64,000 nt of DNA from Cellulophaga sp. 20_2_10 (GTDB lineage: Bacteria; Bacteroidota; Bacteroidia; Flavobacteriales; Flavobacteriaceae), in the NCBI RefSeq assembly GCF_023476645.1, contig NZ_JAMCOJ010000004.1:1-64000 (forward strand), written 5' to 3'. How positions within the stretch are numbered: the first letter of the stretch is position 1; each line of letters starts with the position of its first letter. Both the position numbers and the translations under genes were made by a program. A model generated the notes under the pieces. The model did no database searches. It saw nothing but the letters and a program-made list of their open reading frames with translations, and had not been told where the DNA came from. Shown one piece after another: positions 32,014 to 40,455 of this stretch.

Positions 32014-32241
32014 ATGGAGTTTCCAAAGTTTTTATTGGGTGATAATACAGATTACCCTACAGCTATATTTATTATACACACAGAGTATCCTAGATTTATT
32101 ATTAATTTAGAGGATGATGAGGTAGAATGGTTAGAGGATTTTACTAAAGATGATGAAGAAGAATTAGAAGATGAGGCAGAAAACTTAATTGCAGAAGCAA
32201 CAGCTTTTTATGATCGTGAAATAGAACGTTACGAAGAATAG
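32014..32241 (+). CDS. Small acidic protein of unknown function
   Basis: A 75-residue, strongly acidic protein (EDDEVEWLEDFTKDDEEELE ...) with no signal peptide or membrane helix. The first 30 residues are less charged (FPKFLLGDNTDYPTAIFIIH) and may form a beta sheet; the rest is helical and rich in Glu and Asp. I do not recognise a named domain. It starts 2 bp after the MATE exporter and the PAP2 gene starts 9 bp after it, so it is part of a tight three-gene unit. That tight spacing is the main evidence that it is a real gene. Confidence 0.7.
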   Translation: MEFPKFLLGDNTDYPTAIFIIHTEYPRFIINLEDDEVEWLEDFTKDDEEELEDEAENLIAEATAFYDREIERYEE

Positions 32242-32250
32242 AATTTTACT

Positions 32251-32820
32251 ATGCTTGAAGAATTAATACAATACGACACCAACATTTTTTTATACCTAAA
32301 CAATCTTGGTACAGATGCTTGGGATGGTTTTTGGTTGTTTGTAACCAATAAAGTAAGTTCTATACCACTTTATATCGTTTTGTTAGTGTTAGCTTACAAG
32401 CAAGTAGGGTTAAAAAAGACACTTTTAATATTAGTATCAGTTGGTGTCTTAATTGGTGCCACAGATCAATTAGCTAATTTCTTTAAGTATGGCGTAGCTC
32501 GTTTAAGACCTTGTCATAATCCAGATATAGATGGCTTGGTACGTTTGGTTAAAAGTTCTTGTGGCGGTAAGTATGGTTATTTTTCTGCCCATGCGGCAAA
32601 CTCTTTTGCTATGGCTATATTTTTTGGAAATGTGCTTCATAGTAAATTTAAATATATAAAAATACTACTACTTACTTGGGCAGCATTTGTTGCCTATAGT
32701 AGAATATACATAGGTGTACATTATACACTAGATGTTGCTACGGGTATTGTAATAGGTAGCTTTTTAGGATTTGTTTTTTACAAACTTATGTTGCTCATGG
32801 CAACAAAGTTAAAGCTGTAA
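32251..32820 (+). CDS. PAP2-family membrane phosphatase
   Basis: A 189-residue integral membrane protein with the three phosphatase signatures of the type-2 phosphatidate phosphatase superfamily: KYGVARLRPCHN (motif 1), YFSAHAANSFAMA (motif 2, S-x-H) and YSRIYIGVHYTLDVATG (motif 3, SR-x5-H-x3-D). About five or six hydrophobic helices surround them. Likely substrates are undecaprenyl pyrophosphate or lipid phosphates such as phosphatidylglycerophosphate or lipid A. It ends one base before the convergent membrane-protein gene. Confidence 0.92.
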   Translation: MLEELIQYDTNIFLYLNNLGTDAWDGFWLFVTNKVSSIPLYIVLLVLAYKQVGLKKTLLILVSVGVLIGATDQLANFFKYGVARLRPCHNPDIDGLVRLVKSSCGGKYGYFSAHAANSFAMAIFFGNVLHSKFKYIKILLLTWAAFVAYSRIYIGVHYTLDVATGIVIGSFLGFVFYKLMLLMATKLKL

Positions 32821-33483
32821 TTAATTCTCTTTTTTAAATATAGAGTCGTTTAGTGGTGCTAAAAATATTAAAATAAATATTGCTCCAAAAACTAGTTCGT
32901 AAACTTCCCAGGTTCTACCAGCAGGGTTGCTAATAACTAATGCTGTTGCGGCTAAAAAGGCTATAGTGTGGTGCCATTTTACAATAGGAACAGCAAACAT
33001 ATTTACAAGGTTTTTAAACCATTGTTGTTTTCTGTATAAAAAAGGTGATACAATTAAATATAAAACCATAACTACCATTAGTAATTGACTAAATATCAGC
33101 TTGTTTACTTTTGTTTCTCCAACCACCATATTATGTAGGTTAGTTTCTCCTTGTGCATTATTTTCTATAAAAAACTCACTAGATTGTACTTCAAATATTC
33201 TTTGTCCCCAAGAAATTTCTTCTCCTGCTCCAAATAAAAATAAAATAGCGAATAAGAAGGTTCCTATTTTCCAAGTAATAGATTTTCCTTTAGAGATCGT
33301 TAGCAATCTATAAAAACAAATAAGACTTACAATAAACAGTGCTAATGCAGTTCCACATTCTACAAGGCCATCCTCTTGGGCGTAAGATTTATCAAAAAAA
33401 TCTTTATCAGTTAAGCCAAAATAAAGACCAACACTGCAGATAACAAATAAAACTGCATATACTATTTTATCTCTTGTTTTCAT
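32821..33483 (-). CDS. Multi-pass membrane protein of unknown function
   Basis: A 220-residue protein with about six or seven hydrophobic helices (IVYAVLFVICSVGLYFGLTD, ALALFIVSLICFYRLLTI, FLFAILFLFGAGEEISWG, LLMVVMVLYLIVSPFLY and others). The loop GAGEEISWGQRIF followed by NAQGETNLHN looks like a conserved signature seen in uncharacterised membrane proteins; its acidic and His residues could bind metal, but no function is known to me. It directly abuts the end of the PAP2 gene, convergent. A candidate TACCTTTG -7 box lies at 33506-33513. Confidence 0.75.
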   Translation of the reverse strand: MKTRDKIVYAVLFVICSVGLYFGLTDKDFFDKSYAQEDGLVECGTALALFIVSLICFYRLLTISKGKSITWKIGTFLFAILFLFGAGEEISWGQRIFEVQSSEFFIENNAQGETNLHNMVVGETKVNKLIFSQLLMVVMVLYLIVSPFLYRKQQWFKNLVNMFAVPIVKWHHTIAFLAATALVISNPAGRTWEVYELVFGAIFILIFLAPLNDSIFKKEN

Positions 33484-33505
33484 TTTTCATTTTTTTAATA
33501 AAAAC

Positions 33506-33513
33506 CAAAGGTA
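33506..33513 (-). promoter_or_regulatory. Candidate -7 box (TACCTTTG) for the membrane-protein gene
   Basis: Plus strand CAAAGGTA; on the minus strand TACCTTTG matches TAnnTTTG, 23 bp before the ATG at 33483. Confidence 0.35.
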
Positions 33514-33566
33514 ATAATTGGTTCTAAAAGGTGAGTTATACTTTGGTAAGATTTTAACTTTTCAGT

Positions 33567-34283
33567 TTACAGATTTTTTTTTGCTACTTCGTAATTTATA
33601 TATTTGTGTTTCATCCATAAATAAGCAAAACAATCTACTAAAGGACCTATAGATCTATTCCAAAAACCAAATTTAGTTTTGCCCGCAATTCTAGGAAAGT
33701 GTTGCACCGGTACTTGTTTTATTTTTCCGTTTTGTAATAATATCATTGCAGGTAAAAACCTATGTAACCCCTTAAACATAGGTATTTTTTTTGCGTAACT
33801 TGTTTTAATTACTTTTAAAGGGCAGCCGGTATCTTCTATACCATCTTTGGTAAATGCCCGTCTAACTATGTTCGCAAAATTAGAAGATAATTTTTTAAAA
33901 ACGGAGTCTTTTCTGGTTTGCCTAATGCCTGTAACCAAATCGTATTTTGGTATATGTTCTAACAGTAAATTAAAATCTAGAGGAGATGTTTGTAGGTCTG
34001 CATCAATATAGCCAACTAATTCTGTTGTTACGGCATCAAAACCAGCTTTAATAGCAGGAGTTAGTCCGTAGTTTTTATCAAAAAGTATAAAAGAAAAATG
34101 AGTATTTTTTGTGCAGGCTTGCTCTAATAATGCTTGACTATTATCTTTTGAGCCATCATTAATAAATAATACTTTTGTTTTCTTAGTTGCAACTTTTATA
34201 TAATTGGCTAGTTCTTCCTCTAGTCTAGGAATGTTACCTTCTTCGTTGTAAATAGGAACAATTATAGTAAACTCATATGTCAT
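33567..34283 (-). CDS. GT2 glycosyltransferase (dolichyl-phosphate-mannose-synthase-like)
   Basis: A 238-residue GT-A fold enzyme without C-terminal transmembrane helices. Motifs are FTIIVPIYNEEGNIPRLEEE at the N-terminus, LFINDGSKDNSQALL, and the metal-binding VGYIDADLQTSPLDF (D-A-D). Further on CPLKVIKTSYAKKIPMFKGL and PVQHFPRIAGKTKFGFWNR match the polyprenyl-phosphate sugar transferase subgroup. It probably makes an undecaprenyl-phosphate-linked sugar or a surface glycan precursor. It lies 17 bp downstream of meaB on the same strand. Confidence 0.88.
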   Translation of the reverse strand: MTYEFTIIVPIYNEEGNIPRLEEELANYIKVATKKTKVLFINDGSKDNSQALLEQACTKNTHFSFILFDKNYGLTPAIKAGFDAVTTELVGYIDADLQTSPLDFNLLLEHIPKYDLVTGIRQTRKDSVFKKLSSNFANIVRRAFTKDGIEDTGCPLKVIKTSYAKKIPMFKGLHRFLPAMILLQNGKIKQVPVQHFPRIAGKTKFGFWNRSIGPLVDCFAYLWMKHKYINYEVAKKNL

Positions 34284-34300
34284 ATAACTAATGGAAGTTT

Positions 34301-35338
34301 TTATTTACTGTGTAATTTTAGTAGTTTATCTGCAGCTGCAAAGGGAGATGTTTTATTGTTTACAACAGCATCGATAGATTCTTGTAACTGTTCTTTAACC
34401 TTTTTATCTTGGTAAAATTGTTGTTTTAATTGATCTTCTATTGTTTGTAATAGCCAATATTTATTTTGTTCCTGTCTTTTTGTATTAAAAAAACTATTTT
34501 TAGTATTGCTATCTACGTAGCCTTTAATAGTTCCCCAAACCTCTGTAATTCCTGTGTCTTCAAGCGCAGAACAAGCAAGTACTTTTGGTATCCAACCATT
34601 ATCTTGTGTTTTTAATAAGTGTAGTGCTCTTGCAAATTCTACTCGCGCTTTTTTAGCACGCTGTATATTGTCACCATCAGATTTATTAATAACAATAGCG
34701 TCAGCCATTTCCATAATACCGCGCTTAATACCTTGCAGTTCATCACCAGCACCTGCTAGTTTAAGTAGTAAAAAAAAGTCTACCATACTATGTACTGCAG
34801 TTTCACTTTGGCCAACACCAACAGTTTCTATTAAGATTATGTTATATCCTGCAGCTTCACAAAGTACAATGGTTTCTCTTGTTTTACGTGCAACACCGCC
34901 TAAAGAGCTACCAGAAGGTGATGGCCTAATAAAGGCGTTGGTGTCTTTAACAAGCTCTTCCATTCTTGTTTTATCACCAAGAATACTACCTCTAGTTACT
35001 GTACTTGTTGGGTCTACAGCTAAAACAGCCACTTTATGACCTTCTGTAGTTAGTCTTTTTCCAAAACTCTCTATAAAAGTACTTTTACCAACACCGGGTA
35101 CGCCCGTGATACCAATTCTAATGCTTTTGGTTTTATGGGTTAAGCACCGTTCTATAATTTCGTTTGCCTGTTTTGTATGTGCGCTATTGGTACTTTCTAT
35201 AAGTGTAATAGCTCTGCTTAAAGCTGTTTTATTACCCTCTAAAATGCCATTTGTTAAACGATCTGTAGTATGCGTTTCTCTTCTAAAAGTTCTAATTTTA
35301 GAAGCACTTTCTGCGCTTATATTTTTGGAAGTATTCAA
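34301..35338 (-). CDS. meaB: Methylmalonyl-CoA mutase-associated GTPase MeaB (ArgK)
   Basis: G3E-type GTPase that loads and protects the adenosylcobalamin cofactor of methylmalonyl-CoA mutase. In 345 residues it shows GITGVPGVGKSTFIESFG (P-loop), VLAVDPTSTVTRGSILGDKT, the switch region IILIETVGVGQSE and the guanine-specificity motif INKSDGDN. The mutase itself is not in the window. The PduO-type cobalamin adenosyltransferase at 46061 could supply the cofactor. DUF2911 lies 2 bp upstream and the GT2 gene 17 bp downstream, so this is a tight minus-strand operon. Confidence 0.95.
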   Translation of the reverse strand: MNTSKNISAESASKIRTFRRETHTTDRLTNGILEGNKTALSRAITLIESTNSAHTKQANEIIERCLTHKTKSIRIGITGVPGVGKSTFIESFGKRLTTEGHKVAVLAVDPTSTVTRGSILGDKTRMEELVKDTNAFIRPSPSGSSLGGVARKTRETIVLCEAAGYNIILIETVGVGQSETAVHSMVDFFLLLKLAGAGDELQGIKRGIMEMADAIVINKSDGDNIQRAKKARVEFARALHLLKTQDNGWIPKVLACSALEDTGITEVWGTIKGYVDSNTKNSFFNTKRQEQNKYWLLQTIEDQLKQQFYQDKKVKEQLQESIDAVVNNKTSPFAAADKLLKLHSK

Positions 35339-35340
35339 TA

Positions 35341-35901
35341 TTATTTGCTAATAGGTACGTTAACTTTAGTTTTATCCCAAGCTAGAGTTAAGTACGGTTG
35401 TTCTTTGTTTTCAAAGTTAATGGTAAATCTTTCTTTAACCGAATCTATATTTTTAACAGGTACTGAAACAGTAACTAGGTCTTTAGAGGAATTTCTAGTA
35501 GTTTCTGCACCGCCACTTAAAATTGTAACTCCCCAATCTGGAACTTCTTTATTAAAAATAATATCCCAAGTATCTTTACCGGGTTTAGTCCAAAGGGAAT
35601 ATCTGCCAGCAGGTAATTGTTTTCCGTTAATTTTTATGTTAGATTCTGTTTTAAAGACGGTGGGCTCGTTAGCTCCCGTTCTCCAAACTTTATTGTAAGG
35701 AACTAACTCCCCAAAAACGACTCTATTTTTTTTAGCTGGACTGCAATAAACAACATTTAAATTGTATCCGTTTTCTGTATAAGAGGCAGTTTCTTCAGGA
35801 CTAAATTTTTTTGTCTGTTCTTTCATCATAGGCATACCAACAAATACAGTAAGTAGACCTAATACAACTACCGTAATTATCATCCATTGTATAACTTTCA
35901 T
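35341..35901 (-). CDS. DUF2911 protein, membrane-anchored
   Basis: A 186-residue protein with one N-terminal hydrophobic segment (WMIITVVVLGLLTVFVGMPM) followed by a DUF2911 domain: VVYCSPAKKNRVVFGELVPY, KVWRTGANEPTVFKTES, INGKQLPAGRYSLWTKPG. This domain is widespread in Bacteroidota envelope proteins; its function is unknown. It precedes meaB by 2 bp. The stretch upstream (35902-36114, 213 bp) carries the start of the divergent sigma-factor gene and shows no other open frame. Confidence 0.85.
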   Translation of the reverse strand: MKVIQWMIITVVVLGLLTVFVGMPMMKEQTKKFSPEETASYTENGYNLNVVYCSPAKKNRVVFGELVPYNKVWRTGANEPTVFKTESNIKINGKQLPAGRYSLWTKPGKDTWDIIFNKEVPDWGVTILSGGAETTRNSSKDLVTVSVPVKNIDSVKERFTINFENKEQPYLTLAWDKTKVNVPISK

Positions 35902-36114
35902 AGCGTGGTTGTTTTTGTTCTTCTAAGTTACTAAATCTTGTTTAATTAGAAGTTGCTTGTTATATACTTTAACTAGAGTTTTATATAAAGTGTAAAATTG
36001 CTTTAAATTTATAGAGATTACTAAGAAAAATGAAAATAAGTTCTGTTTTTGCAACATCTACTTTTTTGTATCGTCTTTACAGCAACAAACTAAACCAAAC
36101 ACAAGAAGTAATTA

Positions 36115-36657
36115 ATGTTTACGTCTGATATTATTACCAAATGCAAGGCAAACAACCGTAAAGCTCAAATGCAGCTTTACAAACAATACTGTAACGGTAT
36201 GTATTGTGTTGCTATGCGTTTTTTAAAAAACGAGGACGATGCACAAGATGTGGTACAAGAAGCTTTTATAAATGCTTTTCAAAAAATGGATCAGTTTAGT
36301 GGCGATGTTACTTTTGGAGCTTGGTTAAAGAAAATAGTAGTGCATAAGTGTTTGGATTTTATTAAAGCTAATAAAGACAAACATCTAGAGTTAACAGAAA
36401 CGAGCCTAAGAGTTGTAGAGGACAATAATTGGCTGGTAGAAGATACGGTAACACTGCCGCAAATTAAATTTGCAATTGCACAGTTGCCTGCAAAATACAA
36501 ATGCGTGGTACAATTGTACTTAATAGAAGGGTACGACCATTCTGAAACATCAGGGATACTAAGCATAACAGAATCTGCTTGTAGAACCAGGTTATTAAGA
36601 GGTAAAGGCTTGCTAAAAGAACTTTTAAAAGAAAAAAGATATGGGACAGGATCTTAG
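36115..36657 (+). CDS. ECF-type RNA polymerase sigma factor
   Basis: A 180-residue sigma-70 family factor with only regions 2 and 4. Region 2: YKQYCNGMYCVAMRFLKNED, DAQDVVQEAFINAFQKMDQF and GAWLKKIVVHKCLDFIK. Region 4: FAIAQLPAKYKCVVQLYLIE followed by the helix-turn-helix YDHSETSGILSITESACRTR. Its 3' end overlaps the next gene by 17 bp and that gene overlaps a third by 20 bp, so the three are translationally coupled. In such operons the second gene usually encodes an anti-sigma factor or membrane regulator and the third a target or sensor. Envelope stress is a reasonable guess for the signal. Confidence 0.94.
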   Translation: MFTSDIITKCKANNRKAQMQLYKQYCNGMYCVAMRFLKNEDDAQDVVQEAFINAFQKMDQFSGDVTFGAWLKKIVVHKCLDFIKANKDKHLELTETSLRVVEDNNWLVEDTVTLPQIKFAIAQLPAKYKCVVQLYLIEGYDHSETSGILSITESACRTRLLRGKGLLKELLKEKRYGTGS

Positions 36658-37219
36658 AAAATTATTTGAAGGCGAAAGAGCTAAGGAACAGCATAAAATG
36701 CCAGAGGGACATATCTCTAATTTTGAAGATAAGTTAAATGCATCTATGCCTGCATCTAAGAATACAAATTGGTTTGTGTATAAAGTAGCTGCAAGTATAA
36801 TTTTACTAGTAGGTATATCTCTAGTAGTATATGCAATGCAAACTAAAGTTACTTCTACAGAAACAACAATTGTAAATACAGAGAAACCAACTAAAAATAA
36901 AGATGGAATTACACTAGGAGCGTTGTCTCCAGATTTAAAAAAGATTGAAGATTATTATCAAGTAAATATAAATTTAGAGTTGTCACAATTAGAAGTGTCA
37001 GACACTAACAAAGCATTGGTAGATGGCTATATGTTACACTTAGCAGAGTTACATACAGAATACCAAAAACTAAATACAGAATTAAATACCATTGGGCCTA
37101 ATGATCAATTAATATCTGCATTAATTAACAACTTGCAATTGCGTTTGCAGTTGTTGCAAAAATTAAGAAAAAAGTTAAACGAATTAAAAAATACCAAAAA
37201 TGAAACAATTAGTATATAA
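36641..37219 (+). CDS. Single-pass membrane protein, probable anti-sigma or accessory regulator
   Basis: A 192-residue protein with a short cytosolic N-terminus (LRKLFEGERAKEQHKMPEGH), one transmembrane helix at about residues 45-65 (VYKVAASIILLVGISLVVYA), and an outer domain predicted to be helical, ending in a Leu/Lys-rich coiled coil (LRLQLLQKLRKKLNELKN). The FEGERAKEQHKMPEGHISNF start resembles the conserved N-terminus of Bacteroidota sigma-operon membrane proteins. No zinc-binding anti-sigma motif (HxxxCxxC) is present. Because it overlaps the sigma gene, an anti-sigma role is plausible but unproven. Confidence 0.75.
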   Translation: MGQDLRKLFEGERAKEQHKMPEGHISNFEDKLNASMPASKNTNWFVYKVAASIILLVGISLVVYAMQTKVTSTETTIVNTEKPTKNKDGITLGALSPDLKKIEDYYQVNINLELSQLEVSDTNKALVDGYMLHLAELHTEYQKLNTELNTIGPNDQLISALINNLQLRLQLLQKLRKKLNELKNTKNETISI

Positions 37220-38591
37220 TAGCCTAGTGGTATTAGCTGTACTTGCTTGTGTAAGTATGCATGCGCAAAAACAAATAAAGACATTTAAAGAAGTTTTTAA
37301 TGTTGATAAAGATGCTGTGTTAGACCTAAACACAAACAATGCAGACATAGAGTTTGATACTTGGAACAAAGATGTAATACAGATTGAAGCTACAATAGAA
37401 GTAGAGGGAATGTCTAAAGAAGAGGCAGAGAAGTATTTTACTCGTAACCAAATGGATATTCTAGGAAATTCTAAAAAAGTGACTGTATCTACAGGAGGGA
37501 ACTCAAGTAAATTTTATAGTAAAACTAACACCTTTGTTAATTCACGTCCCATACACTTTAATAGTTCTAATTTTCCTATGCGTATGTCTTATAACCTAGA
37601 TAGTATACAGTTTGGTGTAGATAATATGGAAAGGGACACTATAGTAATTAGTTCTTTATTAAGTGACAAGGATTTTAAATTTGTTGATTTTGATTATAAA
37701 GAATATGAGAAAAACGGGAAAGAATATATTCTTAAATGGCAAGAAAACTTCCAGAAAAATATGGGCGTAAAAAATGAAGAAGAAATAAGGAAATGGGTGG
37801 CAAGGATTCAGGAAAAGTCTGAATTAATACGAAAAAAAGCTAAAATTATAACAGAAAAGCATAAGGCTATGGCAGAAAGGATAAAATCTAAAGCTATTAA
37901 ATTAGATACAATACATTTTAATACGAATACATTTTACTCTAATCCAAACACCTTTTATATTTCTTTAGATGGCGAAGCAAAGAATTTAAAGGTTAAAAAA
38001 ACCATTAAGATAAAAATGCCTAAGTCTGCTACAATTAAGATGGATGTGCGCCATGGCAATGTTAAACTAGCCGAAAATACAACTAATATTAACGCAAACT
38101 TGTCTTACGCAAGTTTGCTTGCTACAACAATAAATGGTGATAAGACGTATGTAAATGCGTCTTATTCTCCTGTTTCCGTAACTAATTGGAATGTTGGGCA
38201 ACTTAAAACAAGCTATGCTAAAAATGTAGATTTAAAGCAAGTAAAAGAATTAACATTAAGTGCTGTATCTTCTAATATAGAAATAGAAAATTTATTAAAA
38301 TCTGCTTTTATTAAAAACGATTTTGGCAATGTGCGTATAAAATCTATTTCTTCAAATTTTGAAGATTTAGATATAACCATAACAAGCGGCGAATTAGAAG
38401 CTGTTTTACCAAAATCGTCTTATTCTATATATTTAAAAGGTAAATCGTCTAATTTATCATTACCTACAGCATTGTCTTTAACAAAAACAACAAATCAGAA
38501 TATAACAGTACACAAGGGGTATTCTATTTCTAAAAACACAAGTAAGTCTATAAATATAGATGCGTCTTACAGTGATGTTGTTTTAAAGTAA
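37200..38591 (+). CDS. Exported DUF4097-like beta-helical protein
   Basis: A 463-residue secreted protein: signal peptide VVLAVLACVSMHAQ, then FNVDKDAVLDLNTNNADIEF, a pattern typical of DUF4097-type domains that alternate short beta-strands. A charged central helix-rich section (about residues 170-235, EKSELIRKKAKIITEKHKAM) is followed by a long right-handed beta-solenoid-like C-terminus (MDVRHGNVKLAENTTNINAN, LTLSAVSSNIEIENLLKSAF, INIDASYSDVVLK). It overlaps the preceding gene by 20 bp and is the last gene of the coupled ECF-sigma operon, so it may be an envelope sensor or effector of that system. Such solenoids often coat surfaces, but no enzyme motif is visible. Confidence 0.8.
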   Translation: MKQLVYNSLVVLAVLACVSMHAQKQIKTFKEVFNVDKDAVLDLNTNNADIEFDTWNKDVIQIEATIEVEGMSKEEAEKYFTRNQMDILGNSKKVTVSTGGNSSKFYSKTNTFVNSRPIHFNSSNFPMRMSYNLDSIQFGVDNMERDTIVISSLLSDKDFKFVDFDYKEYEKNGKEYILKWQENFQKNMGVKNEEEIRKWVARIQEKSELIRKKAKIITEKHKAMAERIKSKAIKLDTIHFNTNTFYSNPNTFYISLDGEAKNLKVKKTIKIKMPKSATIKMDVRHGNVKLAENTTNINANLSYASLLATTINGDKTYVNASYSPVSVTNWNVGQLKTSYAKNVDLKQVKELTLSAVSSNIEIENLLKSAFIKNDFGNVRIKSISSNFEDLDITITSGELEAVLPKSSYSIYLKGKSSNLSLPTALSLTKTTNQNITVHKGYSISKNTSKSINIDASYSDVVLK

Positions 38592-38598
38592 GATCTAG

Positions 38599-39273
38599 TT
38601 AATGAGCATTTTTCTTTAACAAACTAGGGAATTTACTCTTAAATCTATTTAACCTAGGTACAGACACATTTTTAATGTATGAGTTGTTAGGATGTTTCTT
38701 TTCGTAATCTTGGTGGTACCCTTCTGCCTCGTAAAAAGTTGTAAAAGCAGTTACTTCTGTTACAATTTTATTGCTAAACACTTTGTCGTTAGTTAGTTTA
38801 GCTATGTAATCTGTTATTATTTTCTTCTCACTCTTATTTTTATAAAAAGCAATAGATCTGTATTGGGCACCTCTATCTGGTCCTTGACTATTAAGTGTTG
38901 TTGGGTCTTGTGAACCAAAGAATACTTTAACCAAAGTAGCAAAAGAAACTTCTTTAGGATTGTAATACACAACTACAGCCTCTGCGTGTGTACTATTTCC
39001 GCTACCTACTTGCTCATAAGTTGGGTTTTTCTCTGTACCACCAGCATAACCAGACACAACTTCCTGAACACCTTTTACACTCTCAAAAACAGCTTCTACG
39101 CACCAAAAACAACCACTAGCAAAATAAGCAGTTTCATATTTGCTTAAATCTTGATTTACAGTTTCTGTAGTAGCTTTTGCTTCTTCCTTGGTTTTATTTT
39201 TAGATGAACAACTTGTAGATATTAATATAGAGCATAATACAAATGCGATTTTTGCTATTTTCATAAATTTCAT
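38599..39273 (-). CDS. msrA: Peptide methionine-S-sulfoxide reductase MsrA, lipoprotein
   Basis: Repairs methionine-S-sulfoxide in proteins. After a lipoprotein signal (FVLCSILISTSCSSKN, anchored Cys at about 22) the MsrA domain begins YETAYFASGCFWCVEAVFES with the catalytic Cys in GCFWC. VVSGYAGG, GNSTHAEAVVVYYNP and GPDRGAQYRSIAFY are further family hallmarks. The usual C-terminal resolving cysteines are absent, so recycling probably uses the second Cys of the CFWC motif or a partner protein. It ends 7 bp from the stop of the convergent DUF4097-like gene. An envelope-located MsrA fits the stress theme of its neighbours. Confidence 0.94.
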   Translation of the reverse strand: MKFMKIAKIAFVLCSILISTSCSSKNKTKEEAKATTETVNQDLSKYETAYFASGCFWCVEAVFESVKGVQEVVSGYAGGTEKNPTYEQVGSGNSTHAEAVVVYYNPKEVSFATLVKVFFGSQDPTTLNSQGPDRGAQYRSIAFYKNKSEKKIITDYIAKLTNDKVFSNKIVTEVTAFTTFYEAEGYHQDYEKKHPNNSYIKNVSVPRLNRFKSKFPSLLKKNAH

Positions 39274-39351
39274 TTTTTTAATTTAGTGGCCTACAATTAA
39301 AGATACTTACAGCTAGTGTGGCTTTTTTTGAAAAAATTAACTTTTGGCTTT

Positions 39352-40035
39352 ATGCAAAATATAGATAAATTATTAGAAAGTATAGCTACAGGCTTTGTTT
39401 CTATTTTAGATACCGATAACAGTACAGATGCATATATTGCATTGGACCTATCTACGACGAATAAAGAATTAGAAAATGTAGATATTACAAATACAGATGA
39501 TTGTGAATCTTATATTCAGCAAATATTAGAAGCAACAAATAGTACAGTTGCTTATGGTGGTTATTTAGAAAAAAGAAATTTGTATGCTAAAAATGCTAAT
39601 TTCTCTAAAGAAGTTGAGGTTGCAAGAGACATACATTTAGGTGTAGATTTTTGGGCTAAAGCAGGAACTAAGGTTATAGCGCCATTAAATGGAGTAGTAC
39701 ATAGTTTTAAAAATAATGCTGTAACTGGTGATTACGGGCCAACCATAATTTTAAAACACACAGTAGAGGATAGAGACTTTTATTCTCTTTATGGTCATTT
39801 AGCAGTGTCTTCTTTAAATAACATTTATATAGGTAAAGAATATAGTAAAGGATCAGTTATAGGTACTTTAGGTACTGCTGAGGTTAATGTTGGTTATGCT
39901 CCTCATTTGCATTTTCAGTTAATAATAGATATCGAAGAGTATAAAGGAGATTATCCAGGGGTTTGCACTGTTAAAGATCTTGTGTATTATGCTAACAATT
40001 GCCCAAATCCAAATCTTTTACTTCATATACAATAG
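39352..40035 (+). CDS. M23-type peptidase-domain protein (LytM fold)
   Basis: About 227 residues if started at the ATG at 39352 (a GTG at 39316 would add 12 residues). The LytM/M23 metal site is intact: HLGVDFWAKAGTKVIAPLNG supplies His and Asp, YSLYGHLAVSS supplies the catalytic His region, and GYAPHLHFQLIID supplies the HxH motif. No signal peptide or membrane helix is seen, unlike classic cell-wall hydrolases. Cytosolic M23-fold proteins of this shape occur in Bacteroidota and as a domain fused to class III aminotransferases; their role is unclear. It precedes the peptide array but the spacing (180 bp to the first start) suggests separate transcription. Confidence 0.82.
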   Translation: MQNIDKLLESIATGFVSILDTDNSTDAYIALDLSTTNKELENVDITNTDDCESYIQQILEATNSTVAYGGYLEKRNLYAKNANFSKEVEVARDIHLGVDFWAKAGTKVIAPLNGVVHSFKNNAVTGDYGPTIILKHTVEDRDFYSLYGHLAVSSLNNIYIGKEYSKGSVIGTLGTAEVNVGYAPHLHFQLIIDIEEYKGDYPGVCTVKDLVYYANNCPNPNLLLHIQ

Positions 40036-40063
40036 TTAAAAATAGGTTTAAATACACTTTAAG

Positions 40064-40218
40064 TCGATTAGTAGATTTTAGTGTTTTTACCGTTGTCGAA
40101 GATAATTTACACTTCATCAATACTTTTGTCAGACACCGAAAAATAAGTCGGTTTAAGCGATTTAGATTTAGCAAGGACAAGGTTGGTAGTAATTTTACAG
40201 TATCAAAACAATGTTACT
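40064..40218 (+). promoter_or_regulatory. Conserved upstream region of secreted-peptide copy 1
   Basis: This about 155-bp stretch is nearly superposable on 41047-41199 ahead of copy 3. Shared blocks in order: CGATTAGTAGATTTT, TTTTACCGTT, TTTACAC, CTTTTTGTCA-like, ACCGAAAAATAAG, GCGATTTAGATTT, GTTGGTAGTAATTTTACA. The last block ends about 20 bp before the ATG and may hold the promoter (TAATTTTA resembles a -7 box). The upstream blocks, with repeated CGAT/ACCG elements, look like multiple binding sites for one regulator. No open reading frame exists in it. Confidence 0.65.
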
Positions 40219-40455
40219 ATGAAAGCTATTATCACTTTATTATTTGTTCTTTTTATTGGATTATCTTCACAGGCACAAGAAGCTAACGTTAGTCCAGTTG
40301 TAAAGATTGAAACTAAAGAGGTTAAAGCAACAGAAGTTAAAAAGGATGCTTTACAAGAAAAAGCAGAAGTAGCACGTTTGTACAAGTTTAAAAATTCTAA
40401 AATTAAAAAGGCATTAGCTTTCTCTACAAAACGTAACAAATCTAAAGTAGCTTAA
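40219..40455 (+). CDS. Secreted small peptide, array copy 1
   Basis: 78 residues starting MKAIITLLFVLFIGLSSQAQ, a signal peptide with a typical Bacteroidota ending (AQ). The mature part is about 58 residues: a charged segment (VVKIETKEVKATEVKKDALQ) and a conserved C-terminal half, KAEVARLYKFKNSKIKKALA followed by FSTKRNKSKVA. I start it at 40219 rather than the ATG 36 bp upstream because the conserved leader ends here and the other copies begin at the same MK(A/T)IITLL. No cysteines, no known domain. Three paralogues follow within 1.7 kb. Function unknown. Confidence 0.85.
   Translation: MKAIITLLFVLFIGLSSQAQEANVSPVVKIETKEVKATEVKKDALQEKAEVARLYKFKNSKIKKALAFSTKRNKSKVA

Noticed and set aside
40183-40218. 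Extended N-terminus for secreted-peptide copy 1, and likewise 40673-40708 for copy 2
   Set aside because: The extensions are not shared between copies, would bury the signal peptide, and overlap the upstream regulatory or promoter sequence.
39999-40286. Plus-strand 95-codon frame across the M23 gene end and peptide copy 1
   Set aside because: It overlaps two well-supported genes out of frame and consists mostly of the non-coding leader.
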